Part shown: positions 37,609-47,280 of the stretch, piece after piece | Position numbering within the stretch: position 1 is the first letter of the stretch | Layout of the letters: every line of letters starts with the position of its first letter | Source of the DNA: an uncultured Psychrobacter sp. | GTDB lineage: Bacteria; Pseudomonadota; Gammaproteobacteria; Pseudomonadales; Moraxellaceae | Length of the DNA stretch: 64,000 nt | Assembly (NCBI GenBank): GCA_947501045.1 | Contig: CANMUI010000003.1 | Span: 310,001 to 374,000, forward strand | Direction: 5' to 3' | Position numbers and translations under genes: made by a program | The notes under the pieces: generated by a model | Database searches by the model: none | The model's input: only the letters and a program-made list of their open reading frames with translations | What the model was told of the DNA's origin: nothing

Positions 37609-37752
37609 GCGGCTTTAATCGGTTTAGGGGTACGTTTCGATCTGTGACACAAATGATGTTTATAGAGTTGTTACAATAACACTGTTAGAAATAGGGCTGG
37701 CTTATAATGCTAGTTTATAACGCAGATAATAAAACAACTGTGAGGGACGACT

Positions 37753-38220
37753 ATGTTTAACCCCAATTCCAGCTCAAGATCTGTCAGTAAAAAATTACCA
37801 AAGACTGTGGCTATGATGATTGAAAAAGGTAATTTAGTCATGGCCATAAAAACCCTAGCCGCTGATGAAAACATCAGCATGGAAGCGGCCAAAGCACGAA
37901 TTGATGCCTATGAGAACGAGCTTAAATTCAAACAACATCAAAACCTTACCACTATTGCTAGTAAGCAAGGTATTCCTAATGAAGCGATTAGTTTTGATAG
38001 AGAGCCTGAGGTAGAGGAGCCGGCTGACGAGCTAATTAAACATCGCGCTAAAACGACTCAGCCCGAACGCAGTTTTAAAAGCTTGCAAGAGGGCGTTGAT
38101 AATAAGCTTGGCGATTTGGGATACAAAAAACCGCTGCTTTCTCATAGACTCAAGCGGCTACTGGTCATTACCATTATCATGATTGGACTGTTTTTGATAC
38201 TGTGGCGGGTTTTTGGTTAG
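37753..38220 (+). CDS. Tail-anchored hypothetical membrane protein
   Basis: The 155-residue protein is polar for its first 130 residues and ends in a single membrane helix (LLVITIIMIGLFLILWRVFG). The N-terminal 60 residues contain LPKTVAMMIEKGNLVMAIKTLA, a helix-rich segment resembling small ribosomal-L7/L12-C-like or YdaS-like pieces seen in short Psychrobacter proteins; I do not assign a family. GAGGGA precedes the ATG. It is followed by the DUF1622 gene, likely in one transcript. Confidence 0.7.
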   Translation: MFNPNSSSRSVSKKLPKTVAMMIEKGNLVMAIKTLAADENISMEAAKARIDAYENELKFKQHQNLTTIASKQGIPNEAISFDREPEVEEPADELIKHRAKTTQPERSFKSLQEGVDNKLGDLGYKKPLLSHRLKRLLVITIIMIGLFLILWRVFG

Positions 38221-38259
38221 ATAATTTTAAGGATCAACTAGACTATAGGAAAATACATC

Positions 38260-38652
38260 TTGATAGAAGTTTTAGCGCATTATATTGATTTAATTGCCAA
38301 AGTGGTCGAGGTTATCGGCGTGCTGATTATGTTCTTTGGCTTATTTTACGCTTTTTTTCGAGCTTTTCGTGTGACTGGTGGTTTTAATCACGACAGTTAT
38401 GTCGAGATCAGACAAACCGTTGGTAAGTCTATTTTATTAGGACTTGAGGTGCTCATCGCTGCTGATATTATGGCAACGGTGGTGACCGAGCCGACACTAC
38501 GCGGCGTTATGGTACTAGGTATTATCGTCCTCATCCGTACTTTTTTGAGCTTATCTTTGCAAGTTGAGCTTGAAGGCCGATTCCCTTGGCAAAAAAAGAA
38601 TGAAGAGACACCCAAACAAAAAACACTGGCAGAGACAAGCGAACAACCTTAA
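38260..38652 (+). CDS. DUF1622 family membrane protein
   Basis: This 130-residue inner-membrane protein has three helices and the family sequence LLGLEVLIAADIMATV followed by LIRTFLSLSL. The start is TTG at 38260, supported by AGGA ten bases upstream; no ATG is available. It lies 39 bases after the tail-anchored hypothetical gene. The biological role of the family is unknown. Confidence 0.85.
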   Translation: MIEVLAHYIDLIAKVVEVIGVLIMFFGLFYAFFRAFRVTGGFNHDSYVEIRQTVGKSILLGLEVLIAADIMATVVTEPTLRGVMVLGIIVLIRTFLSLSLQVELEGRFPWQKKNEETPKQKTLAETSEQP

Positions 38653-38691
38653 AAAGTATCGCTCGCTGCGGTTGCCGACTTACCTAATATT

Positions 38692-39738
38692 TTATTCATC
38701 ATGAGAATGAATAGTCAAAAAATTATGGACCGCTTTAAACTGTCCGGCGGTACTCTCCTCGCCATACATTGCTTGACGAAAAGCGTTAGAGTTCGGAATA
38801 CCGCTGGTGTACCACGCGATATGCTTGCGGGCGATGCGGCATCCTGAATACTCACCGTAAAAGGCATATAGCTCTTGTAAGTGAGTCAGTACAATTTCTT
38901 TGATTTCGCTAACACTTGGTGCAGATAGACTCTCACCAGTACGCAAATAATGCTCAATATCGCGAAATAACCAAGGCTGACCTTGTGCGGCGCGTCCTAT
39001 CATTACCGCATCACAGCCTGTTAACTTATAAACCTGCTGTGCTTTTTGCGCACTATCAATGTCACCGTTGGCGATAACGGGAATGCTGATGCTTTCTTTG
39101 ACTTCGCGTATCAGCTCATAACGTGCTTCACCTGTATACATATCTTCGCGCGTACGTCCATGAATAGCAATGGCAGCAATGCCCGCTTGCTCTGCTCGCT
39201 TTGCCACGCGCAAGATATTCTCGCGTCCATTCTCAAACCCTAAGCGCGTTTTTAACGTTACAGGCGCATCAACAGCATTAACTGCAGCGTCGAGCAGGCG
39301 GGCAACCAAATCTTCATCTTGTAGCAGCGCTGAACCTGCCAGCTTACGACAAACCTTTTTGGCCGGACAGCCCATATTGATATCGATAATCTGCGCGCCA
39401 TTATCAATCTGATAACGTGCCGCCTCGCTAAGTTTATCAGGTTCTGCCCCTGCGATTTGTGCTGATATCGGCGCAATCTCGCCATTGAAGTTAGCGCGGT
39501 ACAAGGATTTTTTGCGCGCATAAAGGGCGGTATCAGCGATGATCATCTCGCTCACCGCGTGTCCTGCGCCAAAAGATTTGCACAACCTGCGAAAAGGATT
39601 ATCCGTGACCCCCGCCATCGGCGCAACCATCAGACGGTTCTCTATCGTCAAGCCACCAATCATCAAAGGCTGCAACAATGGATGGTCATTGGCAACAGGA
39701 GCTTGCATATTAGTATAAGATGAAGTATTCGTAGGCAT
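38692..39738 (-). CDS. dusB: tRNA-dihydrouridine synthase B
   Basis: DusB reduces specific uridines in tRNA D-loops using FMN and NADPH. The motifs are MVAPMAGVTDNPFRRL, NMGCPAKKVCRK with the catalytic cysteine, KTRLGF, AIHGRTRE, ANGDID and the GRAAQGQPW block. DusB often precedes fis; here no fis follows, because the gene is closed by the convergent DUF1622 gene. Start choice is uncertain: the ATG at 39738 is used, a TTG lies 30 bases upstream, and neither has a strong ribosome binding site. Confidence 0.93.
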   Translation of the reverse strand: MPTNTSSYTNMQAPVANDHPLLQPLMIGGLTIENRLMVAPMAGVTDNPFRRLCKSFGAGHAVSEMIIADTALYARKKSLYRANFNGEIAPISAQIAGAEPDKLSEAARYQIDNGAQIIDINMGCPAKKVCRKLAGSALLQDEDLVARLLDAAVNAVDAPVTLKTRLGFENGRENILRVAKRAEQAGIAAIAIHGRTREDMYTGEARYELIREVKESISIPVIANGDIDSAQKAQQVYKLTGCDAVMIGRAAQGQPWLFRDIEHYLRTGESLSAPSVSEIKEIVLTHLQELYAFYGEYSGCRIARKHIAWYTSGIPNSNAFRQAMYGEESTAGQFKAVHNFLTIHSHDE

Positions 39739-39837
39739 AAAAAACGACTTGAGTCTTTTGAGAAACAAGCCGTTATTCTAAGGGTTAATGACAGTATTGC
39801 AAGTGCTAAACAGCATTAGCTGCGTTAAACACTCAGT

Positions 39838-41883
39838 CTATTTATCTAAGACACTACCCTGCTCTAAAGTAATATTGTCATCATGTTCCTGCATTCGCCA
39901 CGGCAGACTATTAGGAGATTCATTCAAGAAGTGTAGGTATTTTTCAAAATGATCAATAATGTCGTTGATCACTGACTCTGATTGATAGCCATACAAATCA
40001 TAAGTTTGGGCACCGCGGCGCAGATAAACCTGTGCTCGATAAAAATGCTCGTGCGATGAATCAGTGCTCATATCCTCGGTATAGTAGTCAGGCTTATTAT
40101 GATGGGACAAGCGCACTTCATACCAAAACTCCACGTCGTCACCGCGCTGTAGCTCTAATACTGCCCGATTATTGGTCTCATCATAATTGACTTCAGGTAT
40201 CCAGCCTGTCTCTTTAAACTTTTCTGCCACCTCCTCCATTGATGACATGACCGTAGTTTTAATATAGCTTAGCACTTCTTCACGGCTGGGCTGATCAGTA
40301 ATATAATCGATGCGGTCGCGCCATGATTCAAGTTTAAGCAAGTGCGGCGGTAGATGATTATCGGTCGCCAGACTTGCATTACGATGACCCTCAATACGCA
40401 GTGCTCGCCACATACCAAACATCGCAATCAAGATAATCATCGTGAACGGCAAGGCGCTGACAATAGCAGCCGTTTGCAGTGCTTGTAATCCCCCTGCAAG
40501 CAAAAGTACCGAGGCTACAATACCCAATATCACCACCCAAAATGTGCGTTGCCACGCGGGCGTATCACTGCGACCCCCTGCTGCGAGAGAGTCAATCACT
40601 AAAGAGCCTGAATCAGACGAGGTAATAAAGAAGGTGATGATGAGCACAACCGCTAGAGCGGAAACTATCTGGGTAAGAGGAAGGTTCTCAAGCAGCTTAA
40701 ATAAGGCAATAGCTTGATTATCTTGGACTTCACTGATTAAGGATTCATAACCTTGCACCATAATCATATTGAGCGCGGTATCACCAAATACAGCAAACCA
40801 AAAGAAAGTAAAGATGGTCGGTACCAACATTACACCAGCGATAAACTCGCGAATAGTACGCCCCCGGCTAATCTTGGCGATAAAGATACCAACAAACGGC
40901 GACCACGAAATCGTCCATGCAAAAATAAACAACGTCCAACTGGTAATCCAATCCCCTTGCTGATAGGCCTGCAAGCTAAAGGTACGCTCAACGATATTAC
41001 CTAAATAACTACCCGTATTCTCCATAAAGGCATTTAGGATAAATATTGAAGGGCCGACGATAAACACAAATAGCATCAAAGAAGTCGCCAATATCATATT
41101 TAAGATAGACAGACGTTTGACCCCTTTATCCATCCCTGCAAGCACTGATATCAATGCCAAACCCGTAATAGCTGCAATAGCAATGACCTGAACTGTAGTA
41201 TTGACCGGAATACTAGGAACTAAATAGTTCAACCCTGTATTAATCTGCGAGACTGAAATTCCTAAACTAGTTGCCAGACCAAACAAAGTCCCCAAGATAG
41301 CGAATACATCAACCGCATGGCCGATAGGACCGTATATCTTTTCGCCGATAATTGGGTAAAGCGTTGAGCGCATTGATAAAGGCAGCCCTTGACGAAAAGC
41401 AAAATAAGCTAGCGTCAAAGCGACAACCCCGTTGATCGCCCAAATATGAAAACCCCAGTGAAAATAAGCAATCTGCATCGCCTCTTTGGCCGCAGCCACT
41501 GTCTCCGGCTCTGATAGCGGCGGCGTGGCAAAATGTAGTACTGGTTCAGCGACACCATAAAATAGCAAAGCAATACCGTATCCTGCTGAAAACAGCATGG
41601 ATATCCATTCAATAAAGTTGTACTGCGCCACTCCATGATCAGGACCAAGCTTGATACTACCGTAAGGAGAAAACGCCAGCACCACTATAAACATCAAAAA
41701 CAGCGCTGTTGCCAGCATATAAAACCAACCGAAAGTCTCAGTAGTAAAACTAAGCACTTGCTCAAATAGAGCGCTGGCCAGTTGCGGATTGACCGAAGTG
41801 CCGATCACCAGCAACATCATGACAATCGCTGTCGGTATAAATACAGGCATTAAAATAGTAGAGCGAAATGTTTTACTCTGCAT
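39838..41883 (-). CDS. BCCT family betaine/choline/carnitine transporter, BetT-like
   Basis: This inner-membrane secondary transporter takes up quaternary amines. About twelve helices occupy residues 10-500, with the BCCT signature TISWSPFVGIFIAKISRGRTI. A long C-terminal cytoplasmic domain of about 180 residues follows (YLRRGAQTYDLYGY), as in BetT, where it takes part in osmotic control. The total of 681 residues matches BetT-like proteins. It gives the organism a second compatible-solute uptake route besides the ABC importer. Choline and betaine cannot be told apart from this sequence. Confidence 0.93.
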   Translation of the reverse strand: MQSKTFRSTILMPVFIPTAIVMMLLVIGTSVNPQLASALFEQVLSFTTETFGWFYMLATALFLMFIVVLAFSPYGSIKLGPDHGVAQYNFIEWISMLFSAGYGIALLFYGVAEPVLHFATPPLSEPETVAAAKEAMQIAYFHWGFHIWAINGVVALTLAYFAFRQGLPLSMRSTLYPIIGEKIYGPIGHAVDVFAILGTLFGLATSLGISVSQINTGLNYLVPSIPVNTTVQVIAIAAITGLALISVLAGMDKGVKRLSILNMILATSLMLFVFIVGPSIFILNAFMENTGSYLGNIVERTFSLQAYQQGDWITSWTLFIFAWTISWSPFVGIFIAKISRGRTIREFIAGVMLVPTIFTFFWFAVFGDTALNMIMVQGYESLISEVQDNQAIALFKLLENLPLTQIVSALAVVLIITFFITSSDSGSLVIDSLAAGGRSDTPAWQRTFWVVILGIVASVLLLAGGLQALQTAAIVSALPFTMIILIAMFGMWRALRIEGHRNASLATDNHLPPHLLKLESWRDRIDYITDQPSREEVLSYIKTTVMSSMEEVAEKFKETGWIPEVNYDETNNRAVLELQRGDDVEFWYEVRLSHHNKPDYYTEDMSTDSSHEHFYRAQVYLRRGAQTYDLYGYQSESVINDIIDHFEKYLHFLNESPNSLPWRMQEHDDNITLEQGSVLDK

Positions 41884-42195
41884 AGTACTAGTCTCTAAAG
41901 TTAGGTTTATCGAATTGACTCTTAAAACAAACTGGTCATCGAAAAACCAACAAAAATGTCAAATTTTAAAAGTTTTAAAAATAATTGGCACTGTTTATAA
42001 CACAGACGTCTTGCAAATTCCAAAATAATTGTAAATTCACTGGTTGATTTTTGGCATTTTCTTTAGCTATGACTAAGCCATAAAAAAGGCAACTCGTAAG
42101 TTGCCCTGTCTGCTCTAATGTAGCTAAAAGTCAATGATCGTCTTTTTGTGAACCATTATATTTAAACCATATCTAAACTAGGATAGCTTTTGTAG
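41884..42195. other. Intergenic region before the BCCT gene
   Basis: These 312 AT-rich bases hold the terminator of the HIT gene and presumably the BCCT promoter; I found no open frame or near-consensus promoter pair. Confidence 0.5.
42082..42106 (-). terminator. Intrinsic terminator after the HIT gene
   Basis: GGCAACT pairs with AGTTGCC over a four-base loop, and on the minus strand the stem is followed by TTTTTT. Confidence 0.85.
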
Positions 42196-42633
42196 TTAAG
42201 CACCAATCGCCGCTGACAACTGCTGAGCTATATCGGCAAGCTCGTCGCTATCGGCTTGCTTAGCCGCATGAATACCCAGCTCGTGGATACTACCCGGAAT
42301 CAGATGCACATGATAATGAAAAACGCTCTGACCCGCCTGTGCACCATTGAGCTGCATCTGAATGATACCTTCACGCTCAAATACTTGCCGCTGCGCTGCC
42401 ATTACCTTCTTTGAAGTCATCAATACCGCTGCCGCATACTCAGGCTCAAGGTCAGCTAAATCAACCGCTTTTTGCTTAGGGATAATTAATACATGACCCT
42501 TTGCCTGCGGCATAATATCCATAAAGGCAAGGGTTTTGTCATCCTCATAAACTTTGTGATAAGGAATATCACCGCTTAGCATTTTGGCAAAGATGTTGTT
42601 GTCATCGTATTTAATTTGATTATTTTGACTCAT
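42196..42633 (-). CDS. HIT family nucleotide-binding protein
   Basis: HIT proteins of this type hydrolyse adenosine phosphoramidates or dinucleotides. The histidine triad is in FHYHVHLIPG near the C-terminus, and IFAKMLSGDIPYHKVYEDD is the usual N-terminus of the HinT-like branch. The length of 145 residues is normal. AAAGGA precedes the ATG. Confidence 0.93.
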   Translation of the reverse strand: MSQNNQIKYDDNNIFAKMLSGDIPYHKVYEDDKTLAFMDIMPQAKGHVLIIPKQKAVDLADLEPEYAAAVLMTSKKVMAAQRQVFEREGIIQMQLNGAQAGQSVFHYHVHLIPGSIHELGIHAAKQADSDELADIAQQLSAAIGA

Positions 42634-42829
42634 TATTTTATTCCTTTAGTTGTTAACTAACTTTAAATTGATACTACAATATAGTGGACGAAATACGATT
42701 AATAAACAAGTTACTACTTAGCTGATAAAATAACTACTTCATTGGATTGAGCCTTTAAGCCAACTAATTTATTGGCGAGGTGGGCGCTATAAATGTTATA
42801 TTGGTAACTCAATTTATAACAATATCTTT

Positions 42830-43600
42830 ATGGATGTGTCTACCTTGCCCACTCAATTATCCAGCGATGCTGACATTTATACAGAGCCATACGATGGCGC
42901 TGTAGCTGATACGGTAACTAACAATGATATGATGGACGTACCTGCAGCGGCGGCTGACAATAAAAAGATTGATCCAAATACGATTATTCTGGCACAAGCG
43001 CTGACCGATACAGCTATTAGTTGGCGTATTCATAATTGCAAAGTCAGTAAAAAGACGGTAACGCAAGATAAACCGCTACCGTTCTTATATCATTACGACA
43101 GTTTAAGTGATGTCGTTAAAGAGGCAAATCCGTTAACGCCTAAGCTTTTGGCGCAGTTTAATACGCCGATGTCAGCAGATGAGGCCGCCAAGCTCATCGG
43201 TATCGATGCAAGTTTAATAACCAGTCCTTGGCATGTCAAAGTTGTAGGCTCATTGGTGGTATTTAGCGAGGCTTTGCAATTGGCTACTCGATTGCATTGG
43301 ACTAACACCGCGAAAGATACCCAGCAAATTTATACGCAAAAATCAGAGGACGCTACTGTTGCTGCTTTTAAAGACTGGCAGTTTTTTGGCCGCGTTGATG
43401 TGCTTTATAAGAACGACAAGCAAGCGCTTATTAGTATTAATGAACAGGGTGAAAGTAAAGAGCCGATACTCAGTATTGATGCCAGCAGCGACTACCAGCT
43501 ATTGCCTGCGACTCATGCTTTAACTATTATAGCCAAAATTGAAGCCGATAAAGAGCAGCTGCCTTGGTTTGAAGCGGCTATTTTGGAGCGGATTGAGTAA
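42830..43600 (+). CDS. Hypothetical protein
   Basis: The 256-residue protein is soluble, without signal peptide or membrane helix. The first 45 residues look disordered (Asp, Thr and Ala rich). The rest looks folded, with aromatic positions around LPFLYHYDSLSD and FKDWQFFGRVDVLYKN. I do not recognise the family. The ribosome binding site is not evident. It stands alone between the HIT gene and ilvD. Confidence 0.6.
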   Translation: MDVSTLPTQLSSDADIYTEPYDGAVADTVTNNDMMDVPAAAADNKKIDPNTIILAQALTDTAISWRIHNCKVSKKTVTQDKPLPFLYHYDSLSDVVKEANPLTPKLLAQFNTPMSADEAAKLIGIDASLITSPWHVKVVGSLVVFSEALQLATRLHWTNTAKDTQQIYTQKSEDATVAAFKDWQFFGRVDVLYKNDKQALISINEQGESKEPILSIDASSDYQLLPATHALTIIAKIEADKEQLPWFEAAILERIE

Positions 43601-43822
43601 TATTAATGTTGATAATCAACCGTTAAGGTAGTTACTACTGAAGCGTATTGCCCAGTCCTTTTAAGTAGCTTATAGCTAATGGTATGGTCATCCTTTAATA
43701 TTATTCACTAGTATTCCCTTTGTATAGAAAGCAAACTATTAATAATACTAATGTCAAAAACACCTATACTAAAGCTACAAGTCATTTTTTAAACAACCTC
43801 GCCTATCTGTAAGGATTCTCAC

Positions 43823-45733
43823 ATGGATTATCGCTCAAAAACCTCTACCGGTGGTCGTAATATGGCAGGCGCGCGTGCACTTTGGCGCGCAACTGGCATG
43901 ACCGATAGCGATTTTGGCAAACCCATTATCGCCATCGCTAACTCCTTTACTCAGTTCGTCCCCGGTCACGTGCATCTAAAAGACTTAGGGCAATTGGTCG
44001 CGCGCGAGATTGAACGCGCAGGCGGTGTGGCCAAAGAGTTCAATACCATTGCGGTTGATGACGGTATTGCCATGGGTCATAGCGGGATGCTCTACTCCCT
44101 GCCGAGTCGTGATTTGATTGCCGACTCCGTTGAGTACATGGTCAATGCCCACTGCGCTGATGCGCTGGTGTGTATTTCCAACTGCGACAAGATTACTCCG
44201 GGTATGCTCATGGCTGCTATGCGTCTGAATATCCCTGTCGTGTTTGTGTCCGGCGGCCCAATGGAAGCGGGTAAAGTCATCGCCAGTACTGTCGCACATA
44301 GCCACAATAATGATGGTCAAAGCGACGCGCAAGGGGTTGATAGCAAAGGCAATGCCATTCGTAAGCTGGACCTCGTTGATGCGATGATGGACGCCGCTGA
44401 CGATACCATTAGCGATGAGGATGTCTTAGCGATTGAGGTCTCCGCCTGCCCTACTTGCGGTTCGTGTTCAGGGATGTTTACTGCCAACTCAATGAACTGC
44501 TTGACCGAAGCCTTAGGACTGTCCTTGCCCGGTAATGGTTCATTACTTGCTACGCATGCATTGCGCCGTGAGCTGTTTTTAGAGGCCGGTCGCACTATTG
44601 TTGATCTGGCTAAGCGTCGTTACGAGCAAGATGATGATTCGGTACTGCCGCGCTCCATTGCTAGCAAAGCGGCCTTTGAAAATGCTATGAGCCTCGATAT
44701 CGCTATGGGCGGCTCGACCAATACGATTTTGCATCTGCTAGCCGCTGCTAATGAAGCTGAGCTTGATTTTAAAATGGCCGATATCGATAGACTCAGCCGT
44801 CATGTGCCTTGTCTGTCAAAAGTCGCTCCTGCCACGCAAAAATACCATATGGAAGATGTGCATCGGGCAGGCGGCGTGATGGCACTACTCGCTGAGCTTG
44901 ACCGCGCAGGACTGCTCAAGACCGATGTTCCAACGATTCATAGTCCCTCTATGCGCGCCGCTATCGATAAATGGGATATCATGAATCCGGATAATACTGA
45001 GGCACGTGCGCGCTATATTGCCGCTCCGGGCGGTGTACGCACCACTGAGGCCTTCTCACAAGATAAAGAATGGCCAAACCTTGATGTCAATCGCGAGTCT
45101 GGCTGTATCCGCAGTGCCAAGCATGCTTATTCAACCGATGGCGGCCTTGCGGTACTCTATGGCAATATTGCCGAGCGTGGCTGCGTGGTCAAAACCGCAG
45201 GCGTTGACGAAAGCAATCTAACCTTTACCGGACGCGCGCGTATCTTTGAGTCACAAGACGCGGCGGTCGAGGCGGTATTGGGTGATAAAATTGTCGCAGG
45301 TGACGTGGTCATTATCCGTTATGAAGGGCCAAAAGGCGGTCCGGGTATGCAAGAGATGCTCTATCCAACCACTTATCTAAAATCCAAAGGACTAGGTAAA
45401 CAGTGCGCGCTACTTACTGATGGTCGCTTCTCTGGGGGTACCTCAGGATTATCCATTGGTCATGCCAGCCCAGAGGCGGCTGAAGGCGGCGCGATTGGTT
45501 TGGTTGAAGAAGGTGATATCATCAATATCGACATTCCTAATCGTACTATTAACATGGAGGTAAGCGAGGCTGATTTAGCAGCGCGCCGCGCAGCTATGGA
45601 GGCCCGCGAGCGCAATGCATGGAAGCCTGTTAGCCGCGAACGTCATGTATCCCCTGCTCTGCGTGCTTATGCCGCGATGACCACCAGTGCTGATACCGGC
45701 GCGGTACGTGATGTCAGCCAAGTCGAGCGTTAA
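43823..45733 (+). CDS. ilvD: Dihydroxy-acid dehydratase
   Basis: IlvD makes the 2-oxo acid precursors of valine, leucine and isoleucine. The iron-sulfur ligands are visible in SNCDKITPGM and CPTCGSCSGMF, and MGGSTNTILHLLA, YEGPKGGPGMQEM and TDGRFSGGTSG follow. The 636 residues match the longer proteobacterial IlvD. AAGGAT precedes the ATG. A strong terminator closes it, so it is a single-gene unit. Confidence 0.98.
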   Translation: MDYRSKTSTGGRNMAGARALWRATGMTDSDFGKPIIAIANSFTQFVPGHVHLKDLGQLVAREIERAGGVAKEFNTIAVDDGIAMGHSGMLYSLPSRDLIADSVEYMVNAHCADALVCISNCDKITPGMLMAAMRLNIPVVFVSGGPMEAGKVIASTVAHSHNNDGQSDAQGVDSKGNAIRKLDLVDAMMDAADDTISDEDVLAIEVSACPTCGSCSGMFTANSMNCLTEALGLSLPGNGSLLATHALRRELFLEAGRTIVDLAKRRYEQDDDSVLPRSIASKAAFENAMSLDIAMGGSTNTILHLLAAANEAELDFKMADIDRLSRHVPCLSKVAPATQKYHMEDVHRAGGVMALLAELDRAGLLKTDVPTIHSPSMRAAIDKWDIMNPDNTEARARYIAAPGGVRTTEAFSQDKEWPNLDVNRESGCIRSAKHAYSTDGGLAVLYGNIAERGCVVKTAGVDESNLTFTGRARIFESQDAAVEAVLGDKIVAGDVVIIRYEGPKGGPGMQEMLYPTTYLKSKGLGKQCALLTDGRFSGGTSGLSIGHASPEAAEGGAIGLVEEGDIINIDIPNRTINMEVSEADLAARRAAMEARERNAWKPVSRERHVSPALRAYAAMTTSADTGAVRDVSQVER

Positions 45734-45764
45734 TTTGATAGAATAAAGTACTGTTTTTACTACT

Positions 45765-45790
45765 AAGCCAGCTTCGAGCTGGCTTTTTTA
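45765..45790 (+). terminator. Intrinsic terminator after ilvD
   Basis: The stem AAGCCAGCT pairs with AGCTGGCTT over a three-base loop and ends in TTTTT. Confidence 0.9.
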
Positions 45791-45943
45791 TGTCAAAAAA
45801 CTACCAAAAAACAACGTTATAGTCGTCCTGATAACGTTTTTTTGCACAATTAAAAGCTGTTTGCATTCATTATAAGTGACTTTTTATTATTTTGTCATAA
45901 CTTAACTATAAAACTTAAAAACTTATTAGTGTACGTAAATCTC

Positions 45944-47194
45944 ATGCTTGAAAATTATAATTTACTCTTATTAAGTAGTGGCATAACGTTTTTATTAGGA
46001 GCGTTGTTCCCACTAATGTTTAAACGCAGTCCTATCTCTTTGCCAATGATGCAAATAAGCTTTGGGATCATGCTGGGCTACTGGTGGACCAGTTTGCTAT
46101 TTTTACGGCCGCTAGATGATGGTCTAATCATTGAAAAGCTTACTGAGATTTTAGTACTGATATCATTAGTTAGTGCTGGTATTAAGATTGATACGCCTTG
46201 GTCTTGGCAGTTGTGGCGGCCTACAGCGCGTCTACTGCTAATCACTATGCCTGTCTGCATTTTTGCAATGGCAGTTTTGGGTTACTATACTTTTAGTCTC
46301 ACCGTGGGCGCAGCAGTGCTACTTGGCGCTATACTTGCGCCGACTGATCCGGTCTTAGCAGCTAGCGTGCAGGTAGGGCCACCTAACACCGGTGGTGAAG
46401 ATACCACACGGTTAACGCTGACCTCAGAGGCTGGTCTTAACGATGGTTTGGCGTTTCCTTTTGTCTATCTGGCTATCAAGATCGCCGAGGCTCATAGCGA
46501 AGGTAATCGTTTCACCGGTGAGCTACTCTGGTCGTGGTTTACTCACGATGTATTATGGCAAATTGGTGCCGGCGTAATCGTAGGCGTAGTTGTGGGTAAG
46601 CTTTTGGCACAAGTAGTATTTTCAAAACGGGGCGCTGATTCCACCATCTCGCAAGGGTATATGGTCATTGCCTTAACTTTAATTACTTATGGGGCAGCTG
46701 AATACATACAAAGCTATGGCTTTATCGCCGTCTTTGTCGCAGCTTTCGTGTTTCGCCGTTCAGAATTTGACCATGACTACCATAAAAAGCTACACAATTT
46801 TGCTGAGCAGTCAGAAGGGCTGATGATGTCGTTTATGATTGTGACTCTCGGTATACTTCTTGGACAAGAGCTACGAATAGGAATTGAGATACCTTGGCAG
46901 GTCTATATGGTGAGCTTCATCTTCTTACTACTTATAAGACCAATTGGTGGCCTCATCGCTTTATCAGGTCTCGATATGCAGCGTACTGAAAAATACGCAG
47001 TTTCTGCACTCGGCATTCGCGGTATTGGTACCTTGTATTATTTGTCTTATGCGCTTAATCAAGGATATTTCAATGATGAAGACGCTACTAAATTGTGGAT
47101 TGTAGCCTCTATCATCATCTTAGTCTCTATTTTCGTTCACGGTATTAGCGCACCGTGGCTATTAAATATGACACCGGATAAATCAGATAAATAA
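45944..47194 (+). CDS. Sodium/proton antiporter, CPA1 family
   Basis: The protein has about twelve membrane helices and the CPA1 cation-proton antiporter features GAILAPTDPVLAASVQVG and TSEAGLNDGLAFPFV, the latter with the transport-site acidic residue. It should exchange Na+ or K+ for protons at the inner membrane. I prefer the ATG at 45944; a GTG 15 bases upstream is open in the same frame. No clear ribosome binding site is present. Confidence 0.9.
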   Translation: MLENYNLLLLSSGITFLLGALFPLMFKRSPISLPMMQISFGIMLGYWWTSLLFLRPLDDGLIIEKLTEILVLISLVSAGIKIDTPWSWQLWRPTARLLLITMPVCIFAMAVLGYYTFSLTVGAAVLLGAILAPTDPVLAASVQVGPPNTGGEDTTRLTLTSEAGLNDGLAFPFVYLAIKIAEAHSEGNRFTGELLWSWFTHDVLWQIGAGVIVGVVVGKLLAQVVFSKRGADSTISQGYMVIALTLITYGAAEYIQSYGFIAVFVAAFVFRRSEFDHDYHKKLHNFAEQSEGLMMSFMIVTLGILLGQELRIGIEIPWQVYMVSFIFLLLIRPIGGLIALSGLDMQRTEKYAVSALGIRGIGTLYYLSYALNQGYFNDEDATKLWIVASIIILVSIFVHGISAPWLLNMTPDKSDK

Positions 47195-47233
47195 TATCGA
47201 TTTTTTAGCTTCTGGTACTGCTAACTAAGTATA

Positions 47234-47268
47234 AAAAGGAACTAACGCCTAAAAGTTAATTCCTTTTA
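47234..47268 (+). terminator. Intrinsic terminator after the antiporter gene
   Basis: AAAAGGAACTAAC pairs with GTTAATTCCTTTT (one G-T pair). A second, overlapping hairpin uses its loop (see the findings). Confidence 0.65.
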
Positions 47269-47280
47269 AATAAACTACTT